Source: Nocardioides speluncae (GTDB lineage Bacteria > Actinomycetota > Actinomycetes > Propionibacteriales > Nocardioidaceae). Taken from it: a stretch of 32,705 nucleotides of DNA. The position numbers and the translations under genes are program-made. The notes beneath the pieces are model-generated. The model was not told the DNA's origin. It was given only the letters and a program-made list of their open reading frames with translations, and did not search any database. The number at the start of each line of letters is the position of its first letter. The first letter of the stretch is position 1. This document shows, piece by piece, positions 1 to 7,219 of the stretch. Location: NCBI RefSeq assembly GCF_003121585.1, contig NZ_QEOO01000040.1, positions 1 through 32,705 of the forward strand, read 5' to 3'.

Positions 1-95
1 CCGCCAGCACCAGCCACCCAGATCCACCCACGATCAACCTCCACGCCCTCAGACCGAGAGCCGCATGACAGACCGATCTACGCTACGTGGCATTG
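1..95. repeat. Left copy of perfect 95-bp terminal inverted repeat
   Basis: These bases are the exact reverse complement of 32611-32705, with identity ending sharply after base 95. The repeat reaches the very end of the window on both sides, so its true outer boundary is not visible. It contains the last 15 codons and stop of the patatin-like gene. No transposase motif or recognised insertion-sequence end is visible. A contig that stops at a genomic repeat in a de Bruijn graph assembly would look like this. Confidence 0.95.
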
Positions 96-2889
96 GGCCG
101 AGGCCGGTCTCGTCGAGCATCTTGTAGGCAAGTGTGTTGCCGAGGTAGCGGTAGGCCTCGAAGTCCCACTCGTCGTACAGCTGGTCGCCAGTGGAGCGGC
201 GCGGGAACTCGGGGTTCTTGAGCTTGTAGTGCTCGACGTCGGTGCTCAGGCCGTCGGTCAGCAGCGCCTTCAGCAGGTAGATCACGCAGCGGTCGCCGTT
301 GCTGTAGAGCGCGTGCCCGACCGCCCACGCCTCCTCGGCGCGATGGGTGCCGCCGTCGGCGTCGACCGTCGAGCGCATCTTCGAGGTGTCGAAGGTGATC
401 TCGACGCCGAGGTCCATGCGGGCGGTGGCGATCGCCTCGGCCAGGGTTCCGAAGCTGTTCTCGTCGTCGGCGCTCGCGTCGATCACCACGATCCGGTCCG
501 GCCGGCGCCGCAGCGCCTCCAGCAGGCCGAGGTTGTCGTAGTGGCCGCCGTCGGTGACGTAGAGCTTGCGGTCATAGAGGGACGGCTGCCCGAACGCCTC
601 GCGCAGCAGCCGGTACGGACCAGGCTTGCCGGCCACGCTGATGGTCCGGGCAAGCAGCTCCCAGCCGCGCAGCTTCCACAGGCTCGGCACCGGGGTCAGG
701 CCGTCGGCGGTGCGGGTGGCGACGTACTCCTCCAGCGCCTTCGGACCGTCGGCATCGGCCTTGCGATAGGTCTTGTACTCGGCGCGCGCCGCGCGGGCGC
801 GGGTGATCAGCTCCGGCGGGGTGAGGTAGGGGTTGGGGAGCCAGACCCCGAGCCGGGCGTTGAGCACGGTGAGCAGCACCCGCACCGGCCGGGTGCGGGC
901 GTTGGCCCGGCCGGTCAGCGGTGAGAACGCCGCGCCGCTGATCGCCATCGCGGCGGGCACGGTCAGGTCGCGGCCGTCGTAGTCGGCGGAGTCCTCGTAG
1001 GCACGGGTCGGCTTGGTGCCGCGGGGCGGCAGCGACGGGTCTCCGATCACGCCGGTGGCGCTCGCCGAGATGATGAAGGGCACGCAGCCGCGACCGCTCG
1101 GCACGTACTGCTGGTCGGCGACGTTCGCGACCGCCGCCATCACCAGCTCCGGTCCGCCGCCGCCGTTGCGGCCGGCGTACTTGGAGACCCGTAGCGGCTT
1201 GGTGTACGGCTCGACGTCGGCGGTGTGGTCCTCGCGCTGGACCAGGTACGCCGTGGCCAGGCGCTCGCGGTAGAAGTGGTGCAGCGAGGTGCGGTTGGCG
1301 TCGGTGAAGACCCGGACCACCACCGCGGCCAGCAGGAACATCAGCCCGGTCGTCCAGGCGTCGCGCCAGTCGGCGCGGGTGGCGTAGCCGGAGGTCCAGC
1401 GCACGAAGACCACGAACGCGACCACGAGGATGATCGCCGTACCGAGCCAGGGCGCGACCACCAGCCGCAGCTTGCTGAGCACCTTGCCGACCAGCCTGCT
1501 CTGGGAGCCGACCCGGTTGAGGCCGGTGAGCAGCGTCTTGGCCAGTGCCAGGAGGGCGGTGATGACGCTGATCGCGGTGGCGTAGCCCCACAGGCCGGGT
1601 TCGACCACGACCGTGATCGCCTTCGGCAAGGTCCGCTCGCTGCCGGCCAGCTGGTTGAGCAGGTGCAGCGTGTACGGCACGCCCAGCATCAGGACCGTGG
1701 TGACGGTGCCGGCGCTCAGCGCCAGCCGCAGGATGGCGCGCGAGCCGCGGCGTACATCGTCGGTGACCTGGGCGAACCGGTCGATGCCCTTCTCCAGGAT
1801 CAAGAACAGGAGGACGGCGAAGCCCCACGGGGCGAGCGCGACGAACGCCCAGAGGAACGGTACGTTGACCACGACGTTGGTGCCGTCGGTGATGACCACG
1901 TCGTACCGGTCGAGGTACCAGCCGAGCACCCAGGAGAGCGCCCGGAGCGCGAACGCGATCATGACCACGTTGACCAGCACGCCCCACAGGATCGACAGCA
2001 GGCCGCGGAACAGCTCGGTCTTGTGTGGGAGCAGGTAGCGGGTCTGCCGGCGCATCAGGGTCAGCTCGGGCGTGCCCTGCTCGAACGGCGCGGGGTCGGC
2101 GGGGGTCAGGTGCCGGCCGACGTAGTGGAAGGCCGCGGCCATGTAGCCGCCGCCGCTGACGCCGACCACCGCCGAGGCGCCGCGGTAGACGCCGGCCGCC
2201 ATCAGGGCCTGCAGGGCGCCGAGGCAGAACGACGCCGACCGGATGCCGCCGCCGGAGCAGGCGATCACGGTGTCCCGGCCCTGACCGATCTTGGGTGGGA
2301 TCGCCTGGGCGCGCAGCGCGGCGCGGTGCATCGGGTCGCCCAGCGGTACGCCGGCCCGGCGCAGCACGCTCGCCACCAGCACACCCCCGGCAACGGTCAG
2401 GCCGACGATGACCGGCGTGAGGTACCAGACCCACGCCGAGCGGAACCCGTCGAGCGGGTCACCGTCCGGGGCGAAGCGCCCCCACAGAACCGCGGCCTCG
2501 GCCAAGTTCAGCAGGGCCGCAACCGCGAGCAGGCTGCCGCCCAGCCGGATCCGCCGGAACCGGCGGTCGCGGCCATCCCGCGCGGCATCCGCGGCGGCGG
2601 CGTCCTCGCCAGCGCGACGGACGGCCGCGGTGGTACGGCGCTCCTCGTTGGCGCGCAGGAACTCGGTCAGCCGGAACGCCGCCATCAGCAGCGCGATCGA
2701 GAAGGCGATGTCGAGCAGCAGTGAGAGCCTGAGGTCGGCGGAGGCCGTGCGGTCGGCGTTCTCGTGGCCGGGTGCCAGCCACATCGGCACCTGAAGGACG
2801 AGGAAGAGCGCGCAGTAGAGCAGGCAGCGGACAGCCGACAGCCGGAGCAGTCGGAGCTCGACGTCGTCGGTCTTCGGGTCAGCAGCCAT
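49..2889 (-). CDS. Patatin-like phospholipase with large embedded membrane domain
   Basis: A 946-residue protein with a patatin-type Ser-Asp catalytic dyad, expected to hydrolyse acyl esters at the membrane. The oxyanion-hole motif GGGIRS is near residue 213, the nucleophile elbow GVSGG has Ser near 245, and the second catalytic motif DGGHYDN has Asp near 780. Four hydrophobic segments precede the first motif. About six more lie between nucleophile and Asp (residues ~295-530), so a membrane domain is inserted within the catalytic fold. ATG at 2889 is chosen because GGAGG lies 8 nt upstream; a GTG at 2904 would add five residues. The last residues (MPRSVDRSVMRLSV) are encoded by the terminal repeat, so the native C-terminus may have been replaced. 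Substrate is unknown. Confidence 0.85.
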   Translation of the reverse strand: MAADPKTDDVELRLLRLSAVRCLLYCALFLVLQVPMWLAPGHENADRTASADLRLSLLLDIAFSIALLMAAFRLTEFLRANEERRTTAAVRRAGEDAAAADAARDGRDRRFRRIRLGGSLLAVAALLNLAEAAVLWGRFAPDGDPLDGFRSAWVWYLTPVIVGLTVAGGVLVASVLRRAGVPLGDPMHRAALRAQAIPPKIGQGRDTVIACSGGGIRSASFCLGALQALMAAGVYRGASAVVGVSGGGYMAAAFHYVGRHLTPADPAPFEQGTPELTLMRRQTRYLLPHKTELFRGLLSILWGVLVNVVMIAFALRALSWVLGWYLDRYDVVITDGTNVVVNVPFLWAFVALAPWGFAVLLFLILEKGIDRFAQVTDDVRRGSRAILRLALSAGTVTTVLMLGVPYTLHLLNQLAGSERTLPKAITVVVEPGLWGYATAISVITALLALAKTLLTGLNRVGSQSRLVGKVLSKLRLVVAPWLGTAIILVVAFVVFVRWTSGYATRADWRDAWTTGLMFLLAAVVVRVFTDANRTSLHHFYRERLATAYLVQREDHTADVEPYTKPLRVSKYAGRNGGGGPELVMAAVANVADQQYVPSGRGCVPFIISASATGVIGDPSLPPRGTKPTRAYEDSADYDGRDLTVPAAMAISGAAFSPLTGRANARTRPVRVLLTVLNARLGVWLPNPYLTPPELITRARAARAEYKTYRKADADGPKALEEYVATRTADGLTPVPSLWKLRGWELLARTISVAGKPGPYRLLREAFGQPSLYDRKLYVTDGGHYDNLGLLEALRRRPDRIVVIDASADDENSFGTLAEAIATARMDLGVEITFDTSKMRSTVDADGGTHRAEEAWAVGHALYSNGDRCVIYLLKALLTDGLSTDVEHYKLKNPEFPRRSTGDQLYDEWDFEAYRYLGNTLAYKMLDETGLGPMPRSVDRSVMRLSV

Positions 2890-2974
2890 GGCGGACACCT
2901 CCACTCATTCAGGATGCGCGCGTTCGGGCGGAGATACGTCCGATTTGACCGACCTACTAGGGATGGAACGCCAA

Positions 2975-3004
2975 ACGGACCGAACCCCGAAGGGCTCGGT
3001 CCGT
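2975..3004 (-). terminator. Hairpin downstream of the M1 peptidase gene
   Basis: ACGGACCGA and TCGGTCCGT form a perfect 9-bp stem, with CCC/GGG pairing inside around a CGAA loop. It lies 31 bases after the peptidase stop and before the patatin start, both on the minus strand. The U-run is weak (AAA on the plus strand at its left), so termination is plausible rather than certain. Confidence 0.6.
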
Positions 3005-3034
3005 ATGACGTTCTGGGGCTGGCTCAGGTTCGCA

Positions 3035-4552
3035 CTACCGCGCGTGGGCCTCGCCTTCGACGATCTTGTCGAACGACGCCGGCTTCTCCGGCGTGCGGTC
3101 GGCAAGCCTGGCCGCCTTGCCCTCGAGCACCGGCTTGCCCGGCGTGTAGAGCCAGGTGTCGAACAGCGCCTCGAGGTCCTGCCCGCTGATCTCCTCGGCG
3201 GCGGCCTGGAAGTCGGCGTTCGAGGAGTTGCCGTAGCGGTGGTCGGCGACGAAGTCCTTCAGCAGCTGGAAGAAGAGCTCGTCACCGATGGTGACCCGAA
3301 GCTGGTGCAGGGTCATCGCGCCGCGGGTGTAGACGCCGCCGGCGAACTGGTTCTCCGGCCCCGGGTCGCCCGGCTTCACCTGCCAGAACGGGTCCGTGGC
3401 GGGGATCCGGCCGTAGTTGAAGTCGAAGAGCTCCTGCGCGGTGCCCTCGCCGATGTGCTCGGAGTAGAGCCACTCGGCGTACGCCGCGAAGCCTTCGTGC
3501 AGCCAGATGTTCTTCCAGTCGTCCAGCGCCACGGCGTCGCCGTACCACTGGTGGGCCAGCTCGTGGGTCACGACGTAGTGGTTGCTGCCGCCGGTCCAGA
3601 AGCGGTAGCCGTAGACCGGGCGGGTCTGGGTCTCCAGCGCGAACCCGATCCCGTCCAGCGGGCCGGCCACGCCGCCGTACGCCTCGAACGGGTACTCACC
3701 GAACACGGTGCTCGCCCAGCCCGCGATCTCCACGGTCTGGTCGATGCTGGCGCGGGCGGCGTTGGTGCTGTCGCCGAGGCGCTCGGAGATCGCGTTGAGG
3801 ACAGGCTTGCCGTCGGGCGCGGTGTCGGTGGTGATGTCGTACTGGCCGATCGCGAGGAACGCCATGTAGGTCTGCGCGGGCTTGGTGCTCCGCCACGACC
3901 AGCGGGTCCAGCCGGGACGGTACGGCGTCGGCGGGCGGGCCTGGACGCCGTTGCTGATCGCCTCGACGCCGTTGGGTACGCCGATCGAGATGTCGTACGT
4001 CGCCTTGTCGGTCGGGTGGTCGTTGCTCGGGAACCACCAGTTGGCGATCTCCGGCTCGTTGACCGCGAGCGCGCCGTCGGCGGTCCGCTTCCAGGAGGTG
4101 AAGCCGTTGATCTTGACCGTCGACGGGATGCCTTCGTAGCGGACCACGGCGGTGATCCGCTGGCCCTTGTTGATCTTGCGGGCCGGGGTGATCACCAGCT
4201 CGTGCTCGCTGGCGGTGGTGTGGCTGGCGGGCCAGCCGTTGACGGTCACCGAGTCGACGGTCAGCCCGAAGTCGAGGTTGAACCGGGTGAGGTCCTGGGT
4301 GGCCTTGGCCAGCACTGTGGTCTGGCCCCACAGCTTGTCGGTGGCCGGGTCGTACTGGAGCCGGATGTCGTAGTGGCCGACGTCGTACCCGCCGTTGCCG
4401 TAGCGGGGGTAGTAGCTGTCGCCGACGCCGTCGGAGCCGATCGTGTCGGCCTTCCGGGCTTCCGCTGTTGCGCCAACGGTCCCGAGCGCCAGGCAGGTTG
4501 CGACCACTGCAGCCACGCGACGCATTGTGTGCGCCCTGGTGGGCTTAATCAT
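3035..4552 (-). CDS. Secreted M1 family metallopeptidase (aminopeptidase)
   Basis: A 505-residue zinc peptidase with an N-terminal signal peptide (basic residues, hydrophobic stretch, cleavage probably near residue 31 after ATAEA). The zinc site is complete: HELAH at residues 330-334 and Glu353 in LHEGFA, the HExxH-x18-E spacing of the M1 family. GFALETQT at 303-310 sits where M1 enzymes have their substrate-binding GxMEN segment. The protein carries the N-terminal beta domain and catalytic domain but not the long C-terminal ARM-like domain of PepN, so it is a short form. Start ATG 4552 has a GAGGAAGG purine run about 5 nt upstream; an internal ATG at 4525 is possible. It probably trims N-terminal residues from extracellular peptides. 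Confidence 0.9.
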   Translation of the reverse strand: MIKPTRAHTMRRVAAVVATCLALGTVGATAEARKADTIGSDGVGDSYYPRYGNGGYDVGHYDIRLQYDPATDKLWGQTTVLAKATQDLTRFNLDFGLTVDSVTVNGWPASHTTASEHELVITPARKINKGQRITAVVRYEGIPSTVKINGFTSWKRTADGALAVNEPEIANWWFPSNDHPTDKATYDISIGVPNGVEAISNGVQARPPTPYRPGWTRWSWRSTKPAQTYMAFLAIGQYDITTDTAPDGKPVLNAISERLGDSTNAARASIDQTVEIAGWASTVFGEYPFEAYGGVAGPLDGIGFALETQTRPVYGYRFWTGGSNHYVVTHELAHQWYGDAVALDDWKNIWLHEGFAAYAEWLYSEHIGEGTAQELFDFNYGRIPATDPFWQVKPGDPGPENQFAGGVYTRGAMTLHQLRVTIGDELFFQLLKDFVADHRYGNSSNADFQAAAEEISGQDLEALFDTWLYTPGKPVLEGKAARLADRTPEKPASFDKIVEGEAHAR

Positions 4553-4580
4553 GGGTACCTTCCTCAACTTCGTTGGTGGA

Positions 4581-4608
4581 TGTTTATTCCTACCATTCTT
4601 GTAGACAA
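4581..4608 (-). promoter_or_regulatory. Candidate promoter of the M1 peptidase gene
   Basis: In a locally A+T-rich stretch, the minus strand reads TTGTCT (4608-4603), 16 bases, then TAAACA (4586-4581), roughly 28 nt before the start codon. This is a match to sigma-70-like hexamers by eye only; the -10 is imperfect. Confidence 0.3.
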
Positions 4609-4614
4609 TGGCAG

Positions 4615-6660
4615 TCAGGGGGTGGCGCCGGCGAGACGCTTCAGCGCGTTGCGAACGACATCCGGATCGGTGGTCGACCACATCGGGGGCAGGCTGGCGC
4701 GGAGGAAGCCGCCGTACCGGGCGGTGGCCAGGCGAGAGTCGAGGCAGGCGACCACACCGCGGTCGGCGGTGGTCCGGATCAGCCGGCCGGCACCCTGGGC
4801 GAGCAGCAGCGCGGCGTGCGTGGCAGCGACCTGCATAAAGCCGTTGCCGCCGGCCTGGTCGGCCGCGCGCTGGCGCGCCGACATCAGCGGGTCGTCCGGC
4901 CGCGGGAACGGGATCCGGTCGATCAGCACCAGCTGGCAGGTGTCGCCGGGTACGTCGAGCCCCTGCCACAGGCTGAGGGTGCCGAACAGCGAGGTGTGCG
5001 GGTCGCTCGCGAACTGGCGGGCCAGCTCCGGCAGCTGGGCGTCGCCCTGGGCGAGCGTGGTCAGGTGGGGAAGCCGTTCCCGCACCGCCTCCGCCGCGGT
5101 CTCGGCGGCCCGGCGCGACGAGAACAGCCCGAGGGTGCGCCCCTCAGCGGCGTCCACCAGGCCGACGATCTCGTCCAAGGTGCGCTCGCTCATGCCGTCG
5201 CGCCCCGGCGGCGGCAGCCGGCGCGCGACGTACAGGATCCCCTGCTTGGCGTAGTCGAACGGCGAGCCGACATCGATCCCGTGCCACGGCAGTACGCCGT
5301 CATCCTCGCCCGCCGTTGGTTGAGGAGGTTGCGCAGCAACCGTCTCGAAACCAGGCGGCATGATGCGTTCAGTTGCCTTCAACCCGACCGACGAGGCGAC
5401 GGCGTCGAAGTCACCGCCGAGCTTGAGGGTGGCGCTGGTGAACACGACGGTCTTCTCGGTGAGCAGCCGGTCGCGCATCTGGCCCCAGACCTGGAGCGGC
5501 GCCACGCAGAGCCGGTCCGGCGCGCGCTCCCTGCCCTCAGCCATCCACAGCACGTCGGAGTCGAGGTTGGCGGCCATCCGCTCGGCGGTGCCGAACACCT
5601 CCTGTACGCCGCCCTTGGCCTGGGTCTTGCCGGCGTCGCCCTCGCCGTCCGCGCTGTCCTTAGGGAACGCCGAGATGCAGGCGCGGGCGGCATCGCGGAC
5701 CAGCACCAGCGCGTCGCCGAGCTCGTCGGAGAGCCGGTCGATCCGGCCAGGGTCGACCGCGTCGAGGGCGGCGCGCAGGGCGTCGCTAGCGTCGGCAAGC
5801 TCCTCTCCCTGATCGCCCTCGACATGGCGGCTCGCTCGCTTGCCGGCCCGCTCGACCTCGCTGGCAGTCAGCTCGTCGGTGGCGGCCTGGGTGACCCGCG
5901 CGGTCAGCTCGTGGGCCTCGTCGATGACCACGACGTCGTACTCGGGGATCATCGGGATCCCCTCGATGGCGTCGATCGCGAGCAGTGAGTGGTTGGTGAC
6001 CACGAGCTGCGACTTGGCGGCGCGCTCCTTGGCCTGCTCGGCGAAGCACTCCGCGGCGTACGGGCACTTGGTCGCACCCAGGCACTCGCGGTGACTGACC
6101 GAGATCTGCCGCCAGATCTTGTCGGTGTGCCGGGGTGCGTGGTCGCGCTCGCCGAAGCCGCCGCCCTCCGCCTGCTCCTCGGCCCACTCGCGCAGCTTGA
6201 GCACCTCGGCGCCCATGGTGCCGGTGGGAACCTCGATCAGCGCGCCCTGGTCGTCCGGCACTCCCTCGCGGATCCGGTGCAGGCAGGCGTAGTTGGACCG
6301 CCCCTTGAGTACGGCGAAGCTCGCGTCGACGCCGCCCTCGCCGCCGACCGCGTCGACCAGCCGGGGCAGGTCGCGCTCGACCAGCTGGTGCTGGAGGGCG
6401 AGGGTCGCGGTCGCGATCACCACCCGGTCGTCGTGGAGCAGGCTGGGCACCAGGTAGGCCAGCGACTTGCCGGTGCCGGTGCCGGCCTGGACGAGCAGAT
6501 GCTCGCCGTCGCGCATCGCGCCCGCGACCGCCTCGGCCATCTCGATCTGACCCGGCCGCTCCTGGCCGCCCAGCGTGTCGACGGCGCGCGCCAGCAGGTC
6601 ACGAACCCGGCTGTCCGGGCCTGGGGCTGGGCCGGGTGAGGAGGGCTCTGGCGACGGCAC
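4615..6660 (-). CDS. dinG: DinG-family ATP-dependent DNA helicase with in-frame palindromic insert
   Basis: A 681-residue superfamily 2, XPD/DinG-type helicase. Walker A GTGTGKS is at residues 60-66, and four cysteines placed for an iron-sulfur cluster are at 126, 193, 199 and 205. The DEAH box VIDEAH is near 245-250, motif FTSATL near 407-412, and the C-terminal QGAGRLIR motif follows. This fold unwinds DNA with 5'-3' polarity and is linked to R-loop and damage processing. The start is a GTG, with a stop shortly upstream in frame. Residues 437-448 (GFETVAAQPPQP) are encoded by the 35-bp palindromic element at 5318-5352. They fall in the linker before VGSPFDY, where family members need no such sequence. 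dinG near hflX is a common actinobacterial arrangement. Confidence 0.9.
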   Translation of the reverse strand: MPSPEPSSPGPAPGPDSRVRDLLARAVDTLGGQERPGQIEMAEAVAGAMRDGEHLLVQAGTGTGKSLAYLVPSLLHDDRVVIATATLALQHQLVERDLPRLVDAVGGEGGVDASFAVLKGRSNYACLHRIREGVPDDQGALIEVPTGTMGAEVLKLREWAEEQAEGGGFGERDHAPRHTDKIWRQISVSHRECLGATKCPYAAECFAEQAKERAAKSQLVVTNHSLLAIDAIEGIPMIPEYDVVVIDEAHELTARVTQAATDELTASEVERAGKRASRHVEGDQGEELADASDALRAALDAVDPGRIDRLSDELGDALVLVRDAARACISAFPKDSADGEGDAGKTQAKGGVQEVFGTAERMAANLDSDVLWMAEGRERAPDRLCVAPLQVWGQMRDRLLTEKTVVFTSATLKLGGDFDAVASSVGLKATERIMPPGFETVAAQPPQPTAGEDDGVLPWHGIDVGSPFDYAKQGILYVARRLPPPGRDGMSERTLDEIVGLVDAAEGRTLGLFSSRRAAETAAEAVRERLPHLTTLAQGDAQLPELARQFASDPHTSLFGTLSLWQGLDVPGDTCQLVLIDRIPFPRPDDPLMSARQRAADQAGGNGFMQVAATHAALLLAQGAGRLIRTTADRGVVACLDSRLATARYGGFLRASLPPMWSTTDPDVVRNALKRLAGATP
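5318..5352 (-). repeat. Palindromic element copy 1, in frame inside dinG
   Basis: Read on the minus strand it begins GGTTTCGAGACGG, has the core GGTTGCTGCGCAACC and ends CTCCTCAACC. The core can form a GGTTGC/GCAACC hairpin. In the dinG frame it encodes GFETVAAQPPQP. The same element recurs at 6701, 11204, 21478 and 25896. Confidence 0.9.
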
Positions 6661-6700
6661 CCGTGCACCCTAGCCGCCACCACCGACTCCTTACGCCGCT

Positions 6701-6735
6701 GGTTGAGGAGGTTGTGCAGCAACCGTCTCGAAACC
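6701..6735 (-). repeat. Palindromic element copy 2, intergenic
   Basis: A nearly identical copy, with a TGTGCAGCA core variant on the plus strand, lies between the dinG start and the SRPBCC gene stop. It has the same orientation as the dinG copy. It would form a hairpin just downstream of the SRPBCC gene and might act as its terminator. Confidence 0.88.
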
Positions 6736-6751
6736 AAGGCGCCGGACGTGC

Positions 6752-7180
6752 TCAGCCGCGCTCGACCAGGTTCTTCAGGTTGTCCAGCATCGTCTGCCAG
6801 TTCTGGCGGGAGTGCTCGGCCTCCTCCGCGGAGCCGGCGTTGTCCTGCTCCAGGCGCAGGTGGGTACGGTCGCCGGCGGGCTCCAAGTCATACGTCAGCC
6901 GGTGGCAGTTCTCAGGCTTGTCCTCCTGCCCGGACAGCGGGCTGAAGTGAGTGACCACAAGCCGGCGTCCGGGCTCGGCCTCGATGACCTCGCCCTTGTC
7001 CTGGTAGCCGCGGCCGTCGTACTCGCCCTTCCAGGTGATCGGGCTGCCCGGCTCCCAGGTGGCGTCGACCTCGGCGCCGTACATGTAGCGCTTGATCTGG
7101 CTCGGGTCGGTGAGTGCCTGCCAGACCTGCGCCGGCGCCGCGCTCACGTCGACCTCGGCGGTTGCGGTGTGTCCAGTCAT
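6752..7180 (-). CDS. SRPBCC / AHSA1-like domain protein
   Basis: A 142-residue single-domain protein of the START/Bet v1-like superfamily. The N-terminus follows the usual AHSA1 pattern: a TAEVDVSAAPAQVWQALTDP-type first strand and helix, a central beta sheet with ITWKGEYDGRGY and RLVVTHFSP, and a long C-terminal helix (QNWQTMLDNLKNLVE). Such domains form a hydrophobic pocket for small ligands; the ligand here is unknown. ATG 7180 is preferred over a GTG at 7198, which would add six residues; neither has a clear ribosome binding site. It lies between secDF and dinG on the same strand, and I see no functional link. Confidence 0.8.
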   Translation of the reverse strand: MTGHTATAEVDVSAAPAQVWQALTDPSQIKRYMYGAEVDATWEPGSPITWKGEYDGRGYQDKGEVIEAEPGRRLVVTHFSPLSGQEDKPENCHRLTYDLEPAGDRTHLRLEQDNAGSAEEAEHSRQNWQTMLDNLKNLVERG

Positions 7181-7219
7181 GGCGGGGGTGGTACCCACGC
7201 CGGTCCCGGCTATGCCGCG

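Noticed and set aside
1225..2724. Long open frame of about 499 codons on the plus strand
   Set aside because: It is antisense to the patatin-like gene, rich in Arg, Gln, Gly and His, without recognisable motifs; a usual by-product of high G+C third positions.
2888..5254. Open frame of 788 codons on the plus strand
   Set aside because: It runs antisense across the M1 peptidase and part of dinG, both with complete catalytic motifs on the other strand.
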